10,027 bases of DNA, taken from positions 1 to 10,027 of the forward strand of contig JAQIBO010000523.1 in the NCBI GenBank assembly GCA_027859055.1, written 5' to 3'. Source of the stretch: Spirochaeta sp. (lineage in GTDB: Bacteria; Spirochaetota; Spirochaetia; DSM-27196; Alkalispirochaetaceae). The notes under the pieces are model-generated. The model was not told the DNA's origin. It saw only the letters and a list, made by a program, of their open reading frames with translations, and did not search any database. Position numbers and translations under genes: made by a program. Positions 1 through 7,677 of this stretch are shown piece after piece. Within the stretch, counting starts at the first letter, position 1. Each line of letters starts with the position of its first letter.

Positions 1-21
1 TGATTGTCTACGACTACAACG

Positions 22-383
22 GTCGCCCCCCATGCGGGGGCGTGGATTGAAACATGACTTCTGGCCCGCAGTCCATCATTGTCGGTGGTCGCCCCCCATG
101 CGGGGGCGTGGATTGAAACAGGTTGTCGAGGCGTCCGTCCTCGTTGTTTAGCTGTCGCCCCCCATGCGGGGGCGTGGATTGAAACTTCGCAAAGGTGTTA
201 TATGTAACTGTAACCTTGGTCGCCCCCCATGCGGGGGCGTGGATTGAAACACGACAAACGATATCAAAGCACGTTGCCCGCCTCGGTCGCCCCCCATGCG
301 GGGGCGTGGATTGAAACCACTCGCACCCGGTAGCGGCCTCAAAGTCAGCTTGTCGCCCCCCATGCGGGGGCGTGGATTGAAAT
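22..383 (+). CRISPR. Type I-C CRISPR array, trailer end, six repeats and five spacers
   Basis: Six 32-bp repeats lie at 22-53, 88-119, 154-185, 219-250, 286-317 and 352-383. Each begins GTCGCCCCCC and ends GTGGATTGAAAC. Spacers are 34, 34, 33, 35 and 34 bp and unlike each other. The repeat contains a 7-bp stem (CGCCCCC/GGGGGCG) with a 5-nt loop, and the ATTGAAAC end gives the usual crRNA orientation, so transcription is rightward. From memory it differs from the Desulfovibrio vulgaris I-C (Dvulg) repeat by about one base in the loop. The first five repeats are identical; the sixth ends in T instead of C, as expected of the oldest, leader-distal repeat. Bases 1-21 are probably the end of another spacer, so the array continues left, where the leader and cas genes should be. 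Spacer targets cannot be identified by eye. Confidence 0.97.
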
Positions 384-689
384 CGCAGCACTTACAGAAC
401 GCCCCGGCGCCGAAACGGTCATCCCCTGGCGGGCTCTGACATATGGCCCTTGGGAAACCTGACAATCCGGATTTCGACATTGATCTTGTGACGGACTCCG
501 ACAAGTAGTGGGAGCTTCTCGGCATCGCATTAGACCAGCTGATACCGGTAGATTCGGTGGATTTACCACGCACCACGCACCTCGCGGCACATCGGCAGTC
601 GTATTGAGGCCGAAGGACAGCGACTGTGTGGGCAGGATCGAGATCGAACTGATCATGCATAATATCGCCCAGGGTTAGTCTGGGAGCAT
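384..689. other. Non-coding or decayed stretch between CRISPR array and NlpC/P60 remnant
   Basis: This 306-bp stretch has no ORF with recognisable domain features. On the plus strand, an ATG at 443 opens a 21-codon frame (MALGKPDNPDFD...) ending in TAG at 506-508. The same frame continues after the stop with protein-like composition (WELLGIALDQLIPVDSVDLP) to a TGA near 605-607. This might be a relic of a gene broken by a nonsense mutation, but nothing in it identifies a family. On the minus strand, the frames that cross the stretch run out of the CRISPR repeats and look spurious. I see no tRNA, no strong terminator and no insertion-sequence ends. Confidence 0.4.
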
Positions 690-1051
690 ATGGTATTGTG
701 TGATCGTAGTACCACGCCAAACTTCCCCGAGGCGTTTCGCATCCTCCTCTCTGCTCTTGTGCTCGCCGCCGTTGTCGCGTGCTCCAATCCGTTAGGATCT
801 GAGGGTGAAGAAGATGCCAACCCGCGACCTGTGAGTGATAGTGAAGGTGCCGCGGCGCTCAGCCACGCTCGTCAGGAGTTGGGATCGCCAGTGGGTCAGT
901 GATGTCACGATGGACTCCATGTATCGCTATGGAACACGCTCCGTCGCCGAAGACGAACTCCGACCCGGCGACATCGTCTTCATCACCCGCAGTACCAACC
1001 GAATAACGGCCACACATATGGCTCTTGCCACGAGTGTGGAAACGAACCGCC
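690..1051 (+). pseudogene. Degraded NlpC/P60-family cell-wall peptidase lipoprotein
   Basis: The first piece (690-902, 70 codons; a TTG at 696 would also fit the GGGAG at 682-686) encodes a hydrophobic segment with a lipobox, LVLAAVVAC|SNP, then an acidic linker and ARQELGSP, which resembles the start of an NlpC/P60 domain. It stops at 900-902. The next piece is in another frame, from about 905: MYRYGTRSVAEDELRPGDIVFI followed by THMALA, resembling the family's 'L-x-PGD-hydrophobic' segment and its catalytic-histidine strand. In intact members about 30 residues carrying the catalytic cysteine (DCSG motif) lie between these blocks. Here only about 15-20 bases separate them and no frame encodes DCSG. 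The gene therefore appears to have lost its active-site segment through a deletion that also shifted the frame. The remnant runs into the 3' end of the opposite-strand serine hydrolase. Family assignment is inferred from motif order. Confidence 0.5.
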
Positions 1052-2530
1052 TCACCACAACCCGATCGCCAGCGCACCAAAGAGGACGATCTGCGCACTC
1101 GCGATGACGATCTTGACCCGGCTGCGCCCGCCGGTGAACCGCGTGGTCTCGCGGGTACCCAGTGTGCGCGTCGCCTGCACACCTCCAGCAGCAACCGAGG
1201 CGGCCAGCAAGACGAATTCAACTCCGGGAGTGTATATCGCAGGCGGGGCGGAGCGTGCCCAGATACTTATCACGAACAGCGCCTCGACTACGCCCTGGGT
1301 GACGGTGAGCACGTCGGCCGCCCGGGGACGCGCCAGTCGCATAACCACGAACCAGACCAACCAACCCAGCAGGCCGATTCCGATCGCCCATTGCACCGGG
1401 GTGGTAGTATCCGGTGTTTCGGCGCGATCTCGGCCGAGGACGATTGCCCGACCCAGTTGGTCGACTGACACCGCGGAGTTGCTGAAGACTCCGACTGTCA
1501 TCCCGCGTCTGGGAAGCGCCGCCACAAAGGTCCTGAACCCGCCGGTCCCCCCGTTGTGCCAGATCATCGTTTCGCCGCTCTCGAGCTCCTCAATGAGCCA
1601 TCCGTAGCCGATATGCCGATCGTCGCCTGCCTCGGCGTGGGGTACTGCAGCTGTCGCCAGCTCTGAAGGGAGATCGTGAACACTCCGGACATACCGCAGA
1701 ACATCGGCGGCGGGGGCGATCACGCCGCCGGCGGCGATGTAGCCGTCAAACGTCCAGCTTGCCGTTCGACGACCGTTTACCGTATACGCGCTTGGAAGCG
1801 CGTCCGACGCGGATGTTCCTGAAAAACGAGGAAGTCCAAGGGGCGCCAATACACCGGAGTGCACCCTGTCGAGATATGCCTCAGTATACGACGAGGAACG
1901 GGATGGGCCTTCCACGAGCAGCGCGCCCAGCAGGGCGTACCCCAAGTTGGAGTACTGAAACTCACCCGGCTCTCCTAGCGATGCGTTGGCTGCATCCCGA
2001 TACACGTCGGCGGAGGTGAGTCCCGCATACGGGTCATCCTGACGGAGTATGGTCCGTACGAGTCGAACCGGGCTCAAATTGAGGCGCGGCAGCCCCGAGG
2101 TGTGGGTAGCGAGCTGCTCAAGGGTTACATCTGCCAGTGGGTTGGGTACGGTCGGGATCTCTCGTTCTGTGGCGCGCCCTTCCGCCGGCCAGAGTTCTCC
2201 CACCGTGGTCCCGGCGGTTACGCGTCCCGAGTCGATTTCCGCCGCCAGGAGCATCCCGGTAAGCGTCTTGGTTACTGATCCGATCTCGAATTGGGAATCT
2301 GCTCGGAGATCTCCGCTTGAATACCAGCGCGTGTCTCCGCTGATATCGACGCCCACCAGAATCTCCCCACGGGGGAGGTGATCCTCGGCGTATTGATCCA
2401 CGAGCGCCGACACGTGTTGCAGGTTCGTGACGGCGCTCGCGGGTGTCCCGCTGACCATCATCGGAAGCATCGAAAGCACTGCTCCCCACACAACATATCT
2501 TGTCACGCGTCGCCACGGTCGCGGAGTCAT
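1052..2530 (-). CDS. Membrane-anchored serine hydrolase, class C beta-lactamase / penicillin-binding-protein-like
   Basis: This 492-residue protein belongs to the beta-lactamase-related serine hydrolases (PF00144 type: DD-peptidases, esterases, AmpC relatives). A positively charged start and a hydrophobic segment (about residues 10-34, ending ASA) form a signal peptide. The catalytic signatures are present in order: S85-V-T-K88 (nucleophile and base), Y193-S-N195, and H325-N-G-G in place of the KTG box. After about residue 380 come four predicted membrane helices (about 381-400, 406-424, 436-452 and 472-492), so the enzyme domain should sit outside the cytoplasmic membrane, tethered by its C-terminus. 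It starts 9 bp after the stop of the phosphatase gene, with no clear Shine-Dalgarno, suggesting translational coupling in the same operon. Substrate cannot be read from sequence: peptidoglycan stem peptide, an ester, or a beta-lactam are all possible. HxG instead of KTG makes a true resistance beta-lactamase unlikely. No terminator was found after the stop. Confidence 0.88.
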   Translation of the reverse strand: MTPRPWRRVTRYVVWGAVLSMLPMMVSGTPASAVTNLQHVSALVDQYAEDHLPRGEILVGVDISGDTRWYSSGDLRADSQFEIGSVTKTLTGMLLAAEIDSGRVTAGTTVGELWPAEGRATEREIPTVPNPLADVTLEQLATHTSGLPRLNLSPVRLVRTILRQDDPYAGLTSADVYRDAANASLGEPGEFQYSNLGYALLGALLVEGPSRSSSYTEAYLDRVHSGVLAPLGLPRFSGTSASDALPSAYTVNGRRTASWTFDGYIAAGGVIAPAADVLRYVRSVHDLPSELATAAVPHAEAGDDRHIGYGWLIEELESGETMIWHNGGTGGFRTFVAALPRRGMTVGVFSNSAVSVDQLGRAIVLGRDRAETPDTTTPVQWAIGIGLLGWLVWFVVMRLARPRAADVLTVTQGVVEALFVISIWARSAPPAIYTPGVEFVLLAASVAAGGVQATRTLGTRETTRFTGGRSRVKIVIASAQIVLFGALAIGLW

Positions 2531-2539
2531 GCCGTGATG

Positions 2540-3403
2540 CTACCGACGATCGGCTGGGTCCCTCAACTGGCCGTGAATGATTTTCTGCAGCGAGTCGTGA
2601 AGCGCGGGAGCGGCGGTGCACCAGGTGAAGTTGCCGGCGATCGTGGCCTCGCTGACGGTGAAGTCCAGGGCGGCACCGAGAAAGTCGGTGTAGCGGCCGC
2701 CGGCCTCCTGAATGACCACCGCCGGGGCGACGTTGTCCCAGATGCGGCTCGAGCGGTTGAGGCACGCACCGTAGGCGCCGCGGGCGACCATCATCTGGTC
2801 GAAGGCGCTGTTGGCGCTGCGCATGTTTCGGACGTTGAGGACGATCTCACCCAGGAGATCCATCTCCTCCCGGGTGGTTTCCGGCGCCTCACGGTGACTG
2901 TCGATTCCGTAAGCCGCCAGCACCGATAGCAGGTCGGTTTCACCGGTGACCGATATCGAACTGCCGTTGCACCGGGCGCCTGCGCCCCGTTCCGCCAGGT
3001 AGATCTCGCCCAGAGCGGGCAGGGCGACGCCGCCGGCCACCGGTGTGTTTCCCTGGAGCAGCCCCACCATAATGCCGAAGAGCGGTGTTCCGGCGGCGAA
3101 GTTACTGGTGCCGTCGATGGGATCGACCACCCAGGTATAGTCCGGGTCTCCACCTCCGAGCGACGGCCTGTATCCTTGCTCTTCGTCGAGCAGCGCATGA
3201 CGGGGAACCTGACCCTGGATTCGGCGCTGAATTTCTTCGCCTACCGCCAGGTCCGCGGCGGTAAGAACCTGATTGGGATCTCCCGCTTTGATTTCCATCC
3301 CGGTTGTCTTGCCACCGGCGGAGGTGATTGCACGGTAGTACTGCAGCGCCAGTTCCGATACGTCCTGAAGGGTGTCTTCAATGAAGCGTGTGAACTCGGT
3401 CAC
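2540..3403 (-). CDS. Inositol monophosphatase-family sugar phosphatase
   Basis: This 287-residue protein is a Mg2+-dependent phosphatase of the IMPase/SuhB/CysQ/FBPase superfamily. Metal-binding motifs are in place: D73-E-E75 (the usual GEE region), D94-P-I-D97-G-T-S-N-F and W222-D-N-V-A-P near the C-terminus. Length is slightly above the usual 260-280. It should be cytoplasmic. The start is GTG at 3403-3401, three bases after the HAD gene stop, with only a weak TGGA upstream, so it is probably translated by coupling. Family members hydrolyse myo-inositol-1-phosphate, fructose-1,6-bisphosphate, PAP or other small phosphates, and sequence alone does not choose between them. Placement in a sugar-transport operon beside a second phosphatase favours a sugar or inositol phosphate. 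The WDxAAG motif is altered to WDNVAP, which may reflect a different substrate. Confidence 0.88.
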   Translation of the reverse strand: MTEFTRFIEDTLQDVSELALQYYRAITSAGGKTTGMEIKAGDPNQVLTAADLAVGEEIQRRIQGQVPRHALLDEEQGYRPSLGGGDPDYTWVVDPIDGTSNFAAGTPLFGIMVGLLQGNTPVAGGVALPALGEIYLAERGAGARCNGSSISVTGETDLLSVLAAYGIDSHREAPETTREEMDLLGEIVLNVRNMRSANSAFDQMMVARGAYGACLNRSSRIWDNVAPAVVIQEAGGRYTDFLGAALDFTVSEATIAGNFTWCTAAPALHDSLQKIIHGQLRDPADRR

Positions 3404-3406
3404 TGG

Positions 3407-4111
3407 TTATTCCATCGTGTGCCATGGGGCGCTTCCCGAGCTCATCGTCGGCTGCGAGCAGAGGATTCCCGTACCGGGTATTTCGGGATAGCGTTCACGC
3501 AGTTCATCCGCAAAAGTCTGCGGATCGCGGAACTGTACGGCGTGCAGACCAGCAGCCTTTGCTCCTTCCACGTTGTGTGCCAGGTCGTCGATAAACAGCA
3601 TCTCTCCCGGTTCAACTTCCATTTCTGTGGCGGCAGCCTCAAAAATGCGTCGATCCGGCTTGTTGATTCCGATCCAGCCGGACAACACTACCCGCTCGAA
3701 GTAGTGCAGCAGAGCGCTATTGCGAATGATGAGATCATAGGTCTCGGCGGCCATATTCGAGATAATCATCCGTCGAAACCCGGCATGCCTGAGTGCTGAG
3801 ATCCAGCGGAGCATCCCTGGATGGATCGATGCCCACCCGAGGGCGTCCAAGTGCATGAGCAGATCTATGGTTTCTTCTTCCGTGCCGGGTTGTCGTGACG
3901 GATCACTCCCGGCCTCACTCATTACGGTGTGCCAGTAGGTCCGGGCGTCCAGCGCGCCGGAGTCGAAGTCGTTTCGAAGCCGCCAAAACGTGGGGACGAA
4001 TCGTTCCGGGTCCGCGCCCGCGGCATACGCCATGTGACATATGAATTCGTCGCTGATACGCTGTACCAGGACACCCCCGAAGTCAAAGGCGATCGTTGTG
4101 ATGTTGGGCAT
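3407..4111 (-). CDS. HAD-superfamily hydrolase (subfamily IA, sugar phosphatase-like)
   Basis: This 234-residue cytoplasmic phosphatase has the haloacid-dehalogenase motifs in order: motif I D10-F-G12-G-V, an alpha-helical cap (about 20-95), motif II I-I-S118-N119, motif III lysine K151-P and motif IV F-I-D175-D176. Motif I is DxG, not the usual DxD: the nucleophile D10 is kept, but the general-acid aspartate is glycine. DxG is known in some subfamily IA members related to YihX (glucose-1-phosphate phosphatase, with DLGN), so the protein may still be active; an altered or slower reaction is also possible. A good Shine-Dalgarno (AGAGGAG, 4128-4122) lies 10 nt upstream of the ATG, and 24 bp separate it from the preceding gene. 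About 30 C-terminal residues (IPGTGILCSQPTMSSGSAPW and on) extend past the HAD core. Its likely job is dephosphorylating the imported or processed sugar phosphate. Confidence 0.87.
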   Translation of the reverse strand: MPNITTIAFDFGGVLVQRISDEFICHMAYAAGADPERFVPTFWRLRNDFDSGALDARTYWHTVMSEAGSDPSRQPGTEEETIDLLMHLDALGWASIHPGMLRWISALRHAGFRRMIISNMAAETYDLIIRNSALLHYFERVVLSGWIGINKPDRRIFEAAATEMEVEPGEMLFIDDLAHNVEGAKAAGLHAVQFRDPQTFADELRERYPEIPGTGILCSQPTMSSGSAPWHTME

Positions 4112-4135
4112 AACTGAAGTACTCCTCTTTCGCTA

Positions 4136-6007
4136 TTAGATGGTGAGACCGGACTCGCCGTCCCACTCCACGAAGCCCTCAATAGCTTCGTACTCCGCCA
4201 GTCCCAGCCGGTCGTAGAGCCGCGCGGTTTCCCGGGTGCGTGCCTCAGACCGTTGCCAGAACTCGCGGCTGTCGGAGCCGGGGAACAGCGCCCGGTCTTT
4301 CTGGGATTCGTGCTTAAAGATCGCCACGCGCTTGCGCTCCACCTCCTGCGGGCTCAAGGGGACGGCCATTTCGATCTCGTCGATCGGCCATTCCTGCCAC
4401 GCGCCACGATAGAGCCAGACGGTGCACTGCCGGTACCATTCGGTATCGGCGCAGCGTTGCACCGCCTGCAATACGATACTCAGACAGGTACGGTGGGTTC
4501 CATGGGGATCGGAGAGATCTCCGGCAGCGTAGATCTGGTGGGGCTTTAACCCGCGGAGCAACCTTTCGGTCTCAGAGATATCCTGCTCGCTGATCGAGCG
4601 CTTCTCGATCGTGCCGGTCTGGTAGAACGGCAGATCCTGAAAGTGGAGCCGAGATTCCGGTACTCCGCAACACCGGGCCGCGGCGCGCGCCTCATTGCGG
4701 CGGATCATGCCTTTTATGTCGAGCACGTATCGGCTATCAACTTCAGCGGGTTGCTTGTTTCGGAGGAACCGGTCCACATGAGAGTCTATCTCCACCACCC
4801 GATCGCTTTTCACCTGAAACTGCTCGCAGAAATCGCGGACGAAATCGGTGTAGCGCAGTGCGTCCTCATCAAAGACCGCGATATTCCCGGAGGTTTGGTA
4901 GGCGATGTGCACCTCATGTCCCTGGTCCGCCAGGCGGATCAGGGTGCCCCCCATCGAGATGACGTCGTCGTCGGGATGCGGCGAGAAGACCACCACCCGT
5001 TTCGGAAAGAATCCGGTGGGGTCGTCCGGCTTGCCGCCGGGCCAGCCGGTTATGGTGGATTGAAATCGCCGGAACACCCGAATATTGATGTCGTACGCGC
5101 TGCCCCCGGAGGAGAGTAGATCCTGCAGACCACCCTCGTTGTAGTCCTCTTCCGTGAGCTTGAGAATCGCTTTCTCCGTGGAAAGGGCGAGCATTTTCAC
5201 CGCGCGCCGGGTGATGCGATCGGTCCAGGATATCGGTCCTTCCTTCCAGGGAGTTCGGTATCTTGTGAGTTCACCACAGGCGGACTCGTCGGTGATTATC
5301 GTGGTATCGGGATGTCGGCGAATATAGGTCGCCGGAACCGAGGGATCCCGGTCTCCCTCGATCATGCGGGCCACGAGGGCGGCGCGATCCTCGCCGAGCT
5401 GCACGATTACGATCTTCCCTGCGCTGAGAATCGTGGCCAGACCCACGGTGAGCGCCTGGCGGGGAACGTTTTCCGTTCCGAAAAAATCTGCCGCCAGGGA
5501 GATTCGCCGGGATCGGTCTATGTTGACCGTCCGTGTGGGGCTGTCCATCCCGGATCCTGGGCCGTTGAATCCGATATGACCGGCGGAGGAGATGCCCGGT
5601 AGTGCCACATCGAGTCCGCCGCCCTCGGCGATCTCCCGCTCGTAGTGCCGGCAGTAGTCGTCCACGGTTTCCCTGGAAACCGTTCCGTCCAGCAGGTGCA
5701 CCTGCGAGGCCGGAATATCGAGATGAGCCACAAGCCCGTCGCGAATATGTCGGGAGTGACTCTGCAAATCCGTGTCACTGATCGGATAGAACTCATCCAG
5801 GCTGTACAGCACGACGTGTGAAAAGGATAGTCCTTCCTCACCGTGAAACCGGATCAACTCCTGCCACACCCCTTCCCAGGCGGGGTCCGCGGATAATCCC
5901 ATACGGCACTGCCGGTTCTCCCCGGCGCGCCGACTGATAACCGAGGCAAGCAGCCGGGCTGCTTCCGACTCCACCTCGGCGGTTCGGGGATGTACTACGT
6001 GGCGCAT
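4136..6007 (-). CDS. NagB-like (glucosamine-6-phosphate deaminase-like) / PIG-L (LmbE) deacetylase fusion
   Basis: This 623-residue protein has two domains. Residues 1 to about 255 resemble glucosamine-6-phosphate deaminase/isomerase: L70-D71-E72-F-Y matches the LDEY segment, H144 and F147-N148 match the GHIxFN active-site strand, and PRQALTVGLATIL matches the helix after it. About 335-575 is a PIG-L/LmbE zinc deacetylase: S-P343-H344-P-D-D-D348 with GGTL, and D500-P-H502-G-T-H505. An ILKLTEEDYNEGGLQDLL linker joins them. Similar fusions of about 630-660 residues, annotated as deaminase-like, exist in Bacteroidetes, so the fusion itself is known. The N-terminal phosphate loop (usually GLxTGSTP) reads GLSADPAW, the catalytic aspartate of E. 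coli NagB (D141) aligns with A142, and FNEP reads FNGP (E148 to G149). The deaminase activity is therefore doubtful, while the deacetylase ligands look intact. The ATG has a G-rich site (6019-6014) 6 nt upstream and sits 15 bp after the permease. Confidence 0.88.
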   Translation of the reverse strand: MRHVVHPRTAEVESEAARLLASVISRRAGENRQCRMGLSADPAWEGVWQELIRFHGEEGLSFSHVVLYSLDEFYPISDTDLQSHSRHIRDGLVAHLDIPASQVHLLDGTVSRETVDDYCRHYEREIAEGGGLDVALPGISSAGHIGFNGPGSGMDSPTRTVNIDRSRRISLAADFFGTENVPRQALTVGLATILSAGKIVIVQLGEDRAALVARMIEGDRDPSVPATYIRRHPDTTIITDESACGELTRYRTPWKEGPISWTDRITRRAVKMLALSTEKAILKLTEEDYNEGGLQDLLSSGGSAYDINIRVFRRFQSTITGWPGGKPDDPTGFFPKRVVVFSPHPDDDVISMGGTLIRLADQGHEVHIAYQTSGNIAVFDEDALRYTDFVRDFCEQFQVKSDRVVEIDSHVDRFLRNKQPAEVDSRYVLDIKGMIRRNEARAAARCCGVPESRLHFQDLPFYQTGTIEKRSISEQDISETERLLRGLKPHQIYAAGDLSDPHGTHRTCLSIVLQAVQRCADTEWYRQCTVWLYRGAWQEWPIDEIEMAVPLSPQEVERKRVAIFKHESQKDRALFPGSDSREFWQRSEARTRETARLYDRLGLAEYEAIEGFVEWDGESGLTI

Positions 6008-6022
6008 GGCGATCCCCCCGCC

Positions 6023-7675
6023 TCAGACGATGTTTCGTCGACTGTCGCCAACCAGGTTAAGTATTAGCAGAGCCAGCCCGGTGGCAAGCAGTAGAATTGT
6101 TGCCATCGCTGAGCCCGGACCAAAGTAGCCGTCCATCACCGAGAGGTAAATCCGAATCGGCATGGTGATCGTTCCGCCCACGTACAGGAGAATCGACGCG
6201 GAGAGCTCGTTGATGGCGGTGATCCAGCTCAGAATCGCGCCGGAGAGAATTCCCGGAAGCATGAGCGGAAGGGCGATCTTGCGGAACGCCCGGGCCGGTG
6301 GAGCGCCCAGGCTGACCCCCGCCTCCTCGAGGGCGGGATCTATCTGCTGCAGAATGGATACCGCTGACCGCACCGAGTAGGGGAGGCGCCGGATGAAGTA
6401 CGCCAGTATGATTATCGTCGCAGTCCCGTACAGCACGATTGGTGGGTTGTTGAAGGTGGTGATGAACCCGATACCGAGCACCGTACCCGGCAGGATGTAG
6501 GGGCTCATGAGCAGGGTGTCGAGAACGTTGTTGGCGGGATTCCGCTTTCGGCTGACAACAAAGCCCAGCAGCGTTCCCACGATCACGATCATGATCACGG
6601 CACTGATGGAAAAGAGCAGGCTGTTGGTAATTGCCTGGGGAACCTCGACGATGACCCGGCGGAAGCTGTCGAGGCCGAATCCCTCGGCAAACACCGGCCC
6701 GTTGGTGTTGCGAAACGCGAAAATCACAACGATCACCATGGGGAGGGTGCTGAGCGCAACGATCCCGTAGGATACGAGATGGGCAAATACGTTTTTCACG
6801 CCCTTCAGTTTGAGTACCACCGGTCGGTTGAGCAGCATGCTGGTGTACTTGCGTTTGTTTGCAGCATACCGCTGCAGAAAGATCGCGAAACTTGCCGCCA
6901 GAACCAGAACAATGCTGATCGTAGATGCCATTGCCGGTCGGGTGGCGACCTCACTGGTGTACATGTTGTACGCCATCGTCGGAAGAACCCGATAGCGACC
7001 ACCGATGATCATGGGGGTGCCAAAGTTGGCCAAAGAGAGCATAAACGCCAGGAGCGCGCCGGAGGTGATCGACGGAATAACCAGAGGCATCGTGATTCGA
7101 AAGAATTTCTTGAACGGTCGGGCGCCGAGGTTTTCGGCGGCTTCTTCCATGGAACGGTCGACTGTCTGCAGTCCGCCGGCGGTGAGCAGAAAGACAAACG
7201 GATAGAACTGCAGGGTGTACACGATGATGATTCCCATCGGTCCATAAATCGTGGGAATTTCCACGCCGATCGTCATGAGCATCTGCCGGAGAAAGCCGTT
7301 TCGTCCGAGCATTACGATCCACGCATACGCTCCCAGAAACGGCGGAGTGAGCAAGGCCAGAGTCGCCAGGGTCGATAGGCCGGCGCTGCCGCGGATCCGG
7401 TAGCGGGTGGTGAAGAACGCCAGCGGAACTCCGAGAATAACGGCGCCCACCGTGCCGCCTACCGAGACCACCAGGCTGTTGAGCAGCGCCCGTGAATAGT
7501 ATGGGGTGGTAAAGAAGGTAAAGTAGTTTTCCAGACCGAACCTGCCGGAGTCGGCACCAAAAAAGCTCTCCCGCACGATTGTGAAGACCGGCAGAAGGAT
7601 CAGGATACCGAACATCACGTATCCCAGAACTGTAACGGTCGACCAGAAGCCGTTCTTGCGAATCCAGTTGAGCAT
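6023..7675 (-). CDS. ABC transporter permease, fused two-domain (iron(III)/sugar-phosphate type)
   Basis: This 550-residue inner-membrane protein holds two permease domains in one chain, with about 12 membrane helices (first about 13-34, last about 522-542). Each half carries the cytoplasmic EAA loop that docks on the ATPase: E177-E-A-A-E-N-L-G-A (followed by ITMPLVIPSI) and E450-E-A-G-V-S-L-G-A (followed by IALPLMLPGI). Length and duplication match the SfuB/FbpB/AfuB family, in which one polypeptide replaces the usual permease pair. The gene starts 2 bp after the ATPase stop codon, with a strong Shine-Dalgarno (GAGGAGG at 7689-7683) inside the ATPase coding sequence. Transporter substrate specificity comes from the binding protein, so the common 'iron' label does not follow from this gene. 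Confidence 0.95.
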   Translation of the reverse strand: MLNWIRKNGFWSTVTVLGYVMFGILILLPVFTIVRESFFGADSGRFGLENYFTFFTTPYYSRALLNSLVVSVGGTVGAVILGVPLAFFTTRYRIRGSAGLSTLATLALLTPPFLGAYAWIVMLGRNGFLRQMLMTIGVEIPTIYGPMGIIIVYTLQFYPFVFLLTAGGLQTVDRSMEEAAENLGARPFKKFFRITMPLVIPSITSGALLAFMLSLANFGTPMIIGGRYRVLPTMAYNMYTSEVATRPAMASTISIVLVLAASFAIFLQRYAANKRKYTSMLLNRPVVLKLKGVKNVFAHLVSYGIVALSTLPMVIVVIFAFRNTNGPVFAEGFGLDSFRRVIVEVPQAITNSLLFSISAVIMIVIVGTLLGFVVSRKRNPANNVLDTLLMSPYILPGTVLGIGFITTFNNPPIVLYGTATIIILAYFIRRLPYSVRSAVSILQQIDPALEEAGVSLGAPPARAFRKIALPLMLPGILSGAILSWITAINELSASILLYVGGTITMPIRIYLSVMDGYFGPGSAMATILLLATGLALLILNLVGDSRRNIV

Positions 7676-7677
7676 GT

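Noticed and set aside
14..720. Minus-strand open frames with repeated FQSTPPHGGR and FNPRPRMGGD motifs
   Set aside because: The motifs are translations of the CRISPR repeat in different frames. Such peptides are a familiar annotation artefact, not proteins.
1010..1039. CCACAC/GTGTGG inverted repeat as terminator of the operon
   Set aside because: The stem is only 6 bp with an 18-nt loop and no T-run, and it falls within the NlpC/P60 remnant. Chance is more likely.
1052..2530. Antibiotic-resistance class C beta-lactamase
   Set aside because: It has HNGG instead of KTG, a membrane-anchored tail and a metabolic operon context, all pointing to the wider serine hydrolase family.
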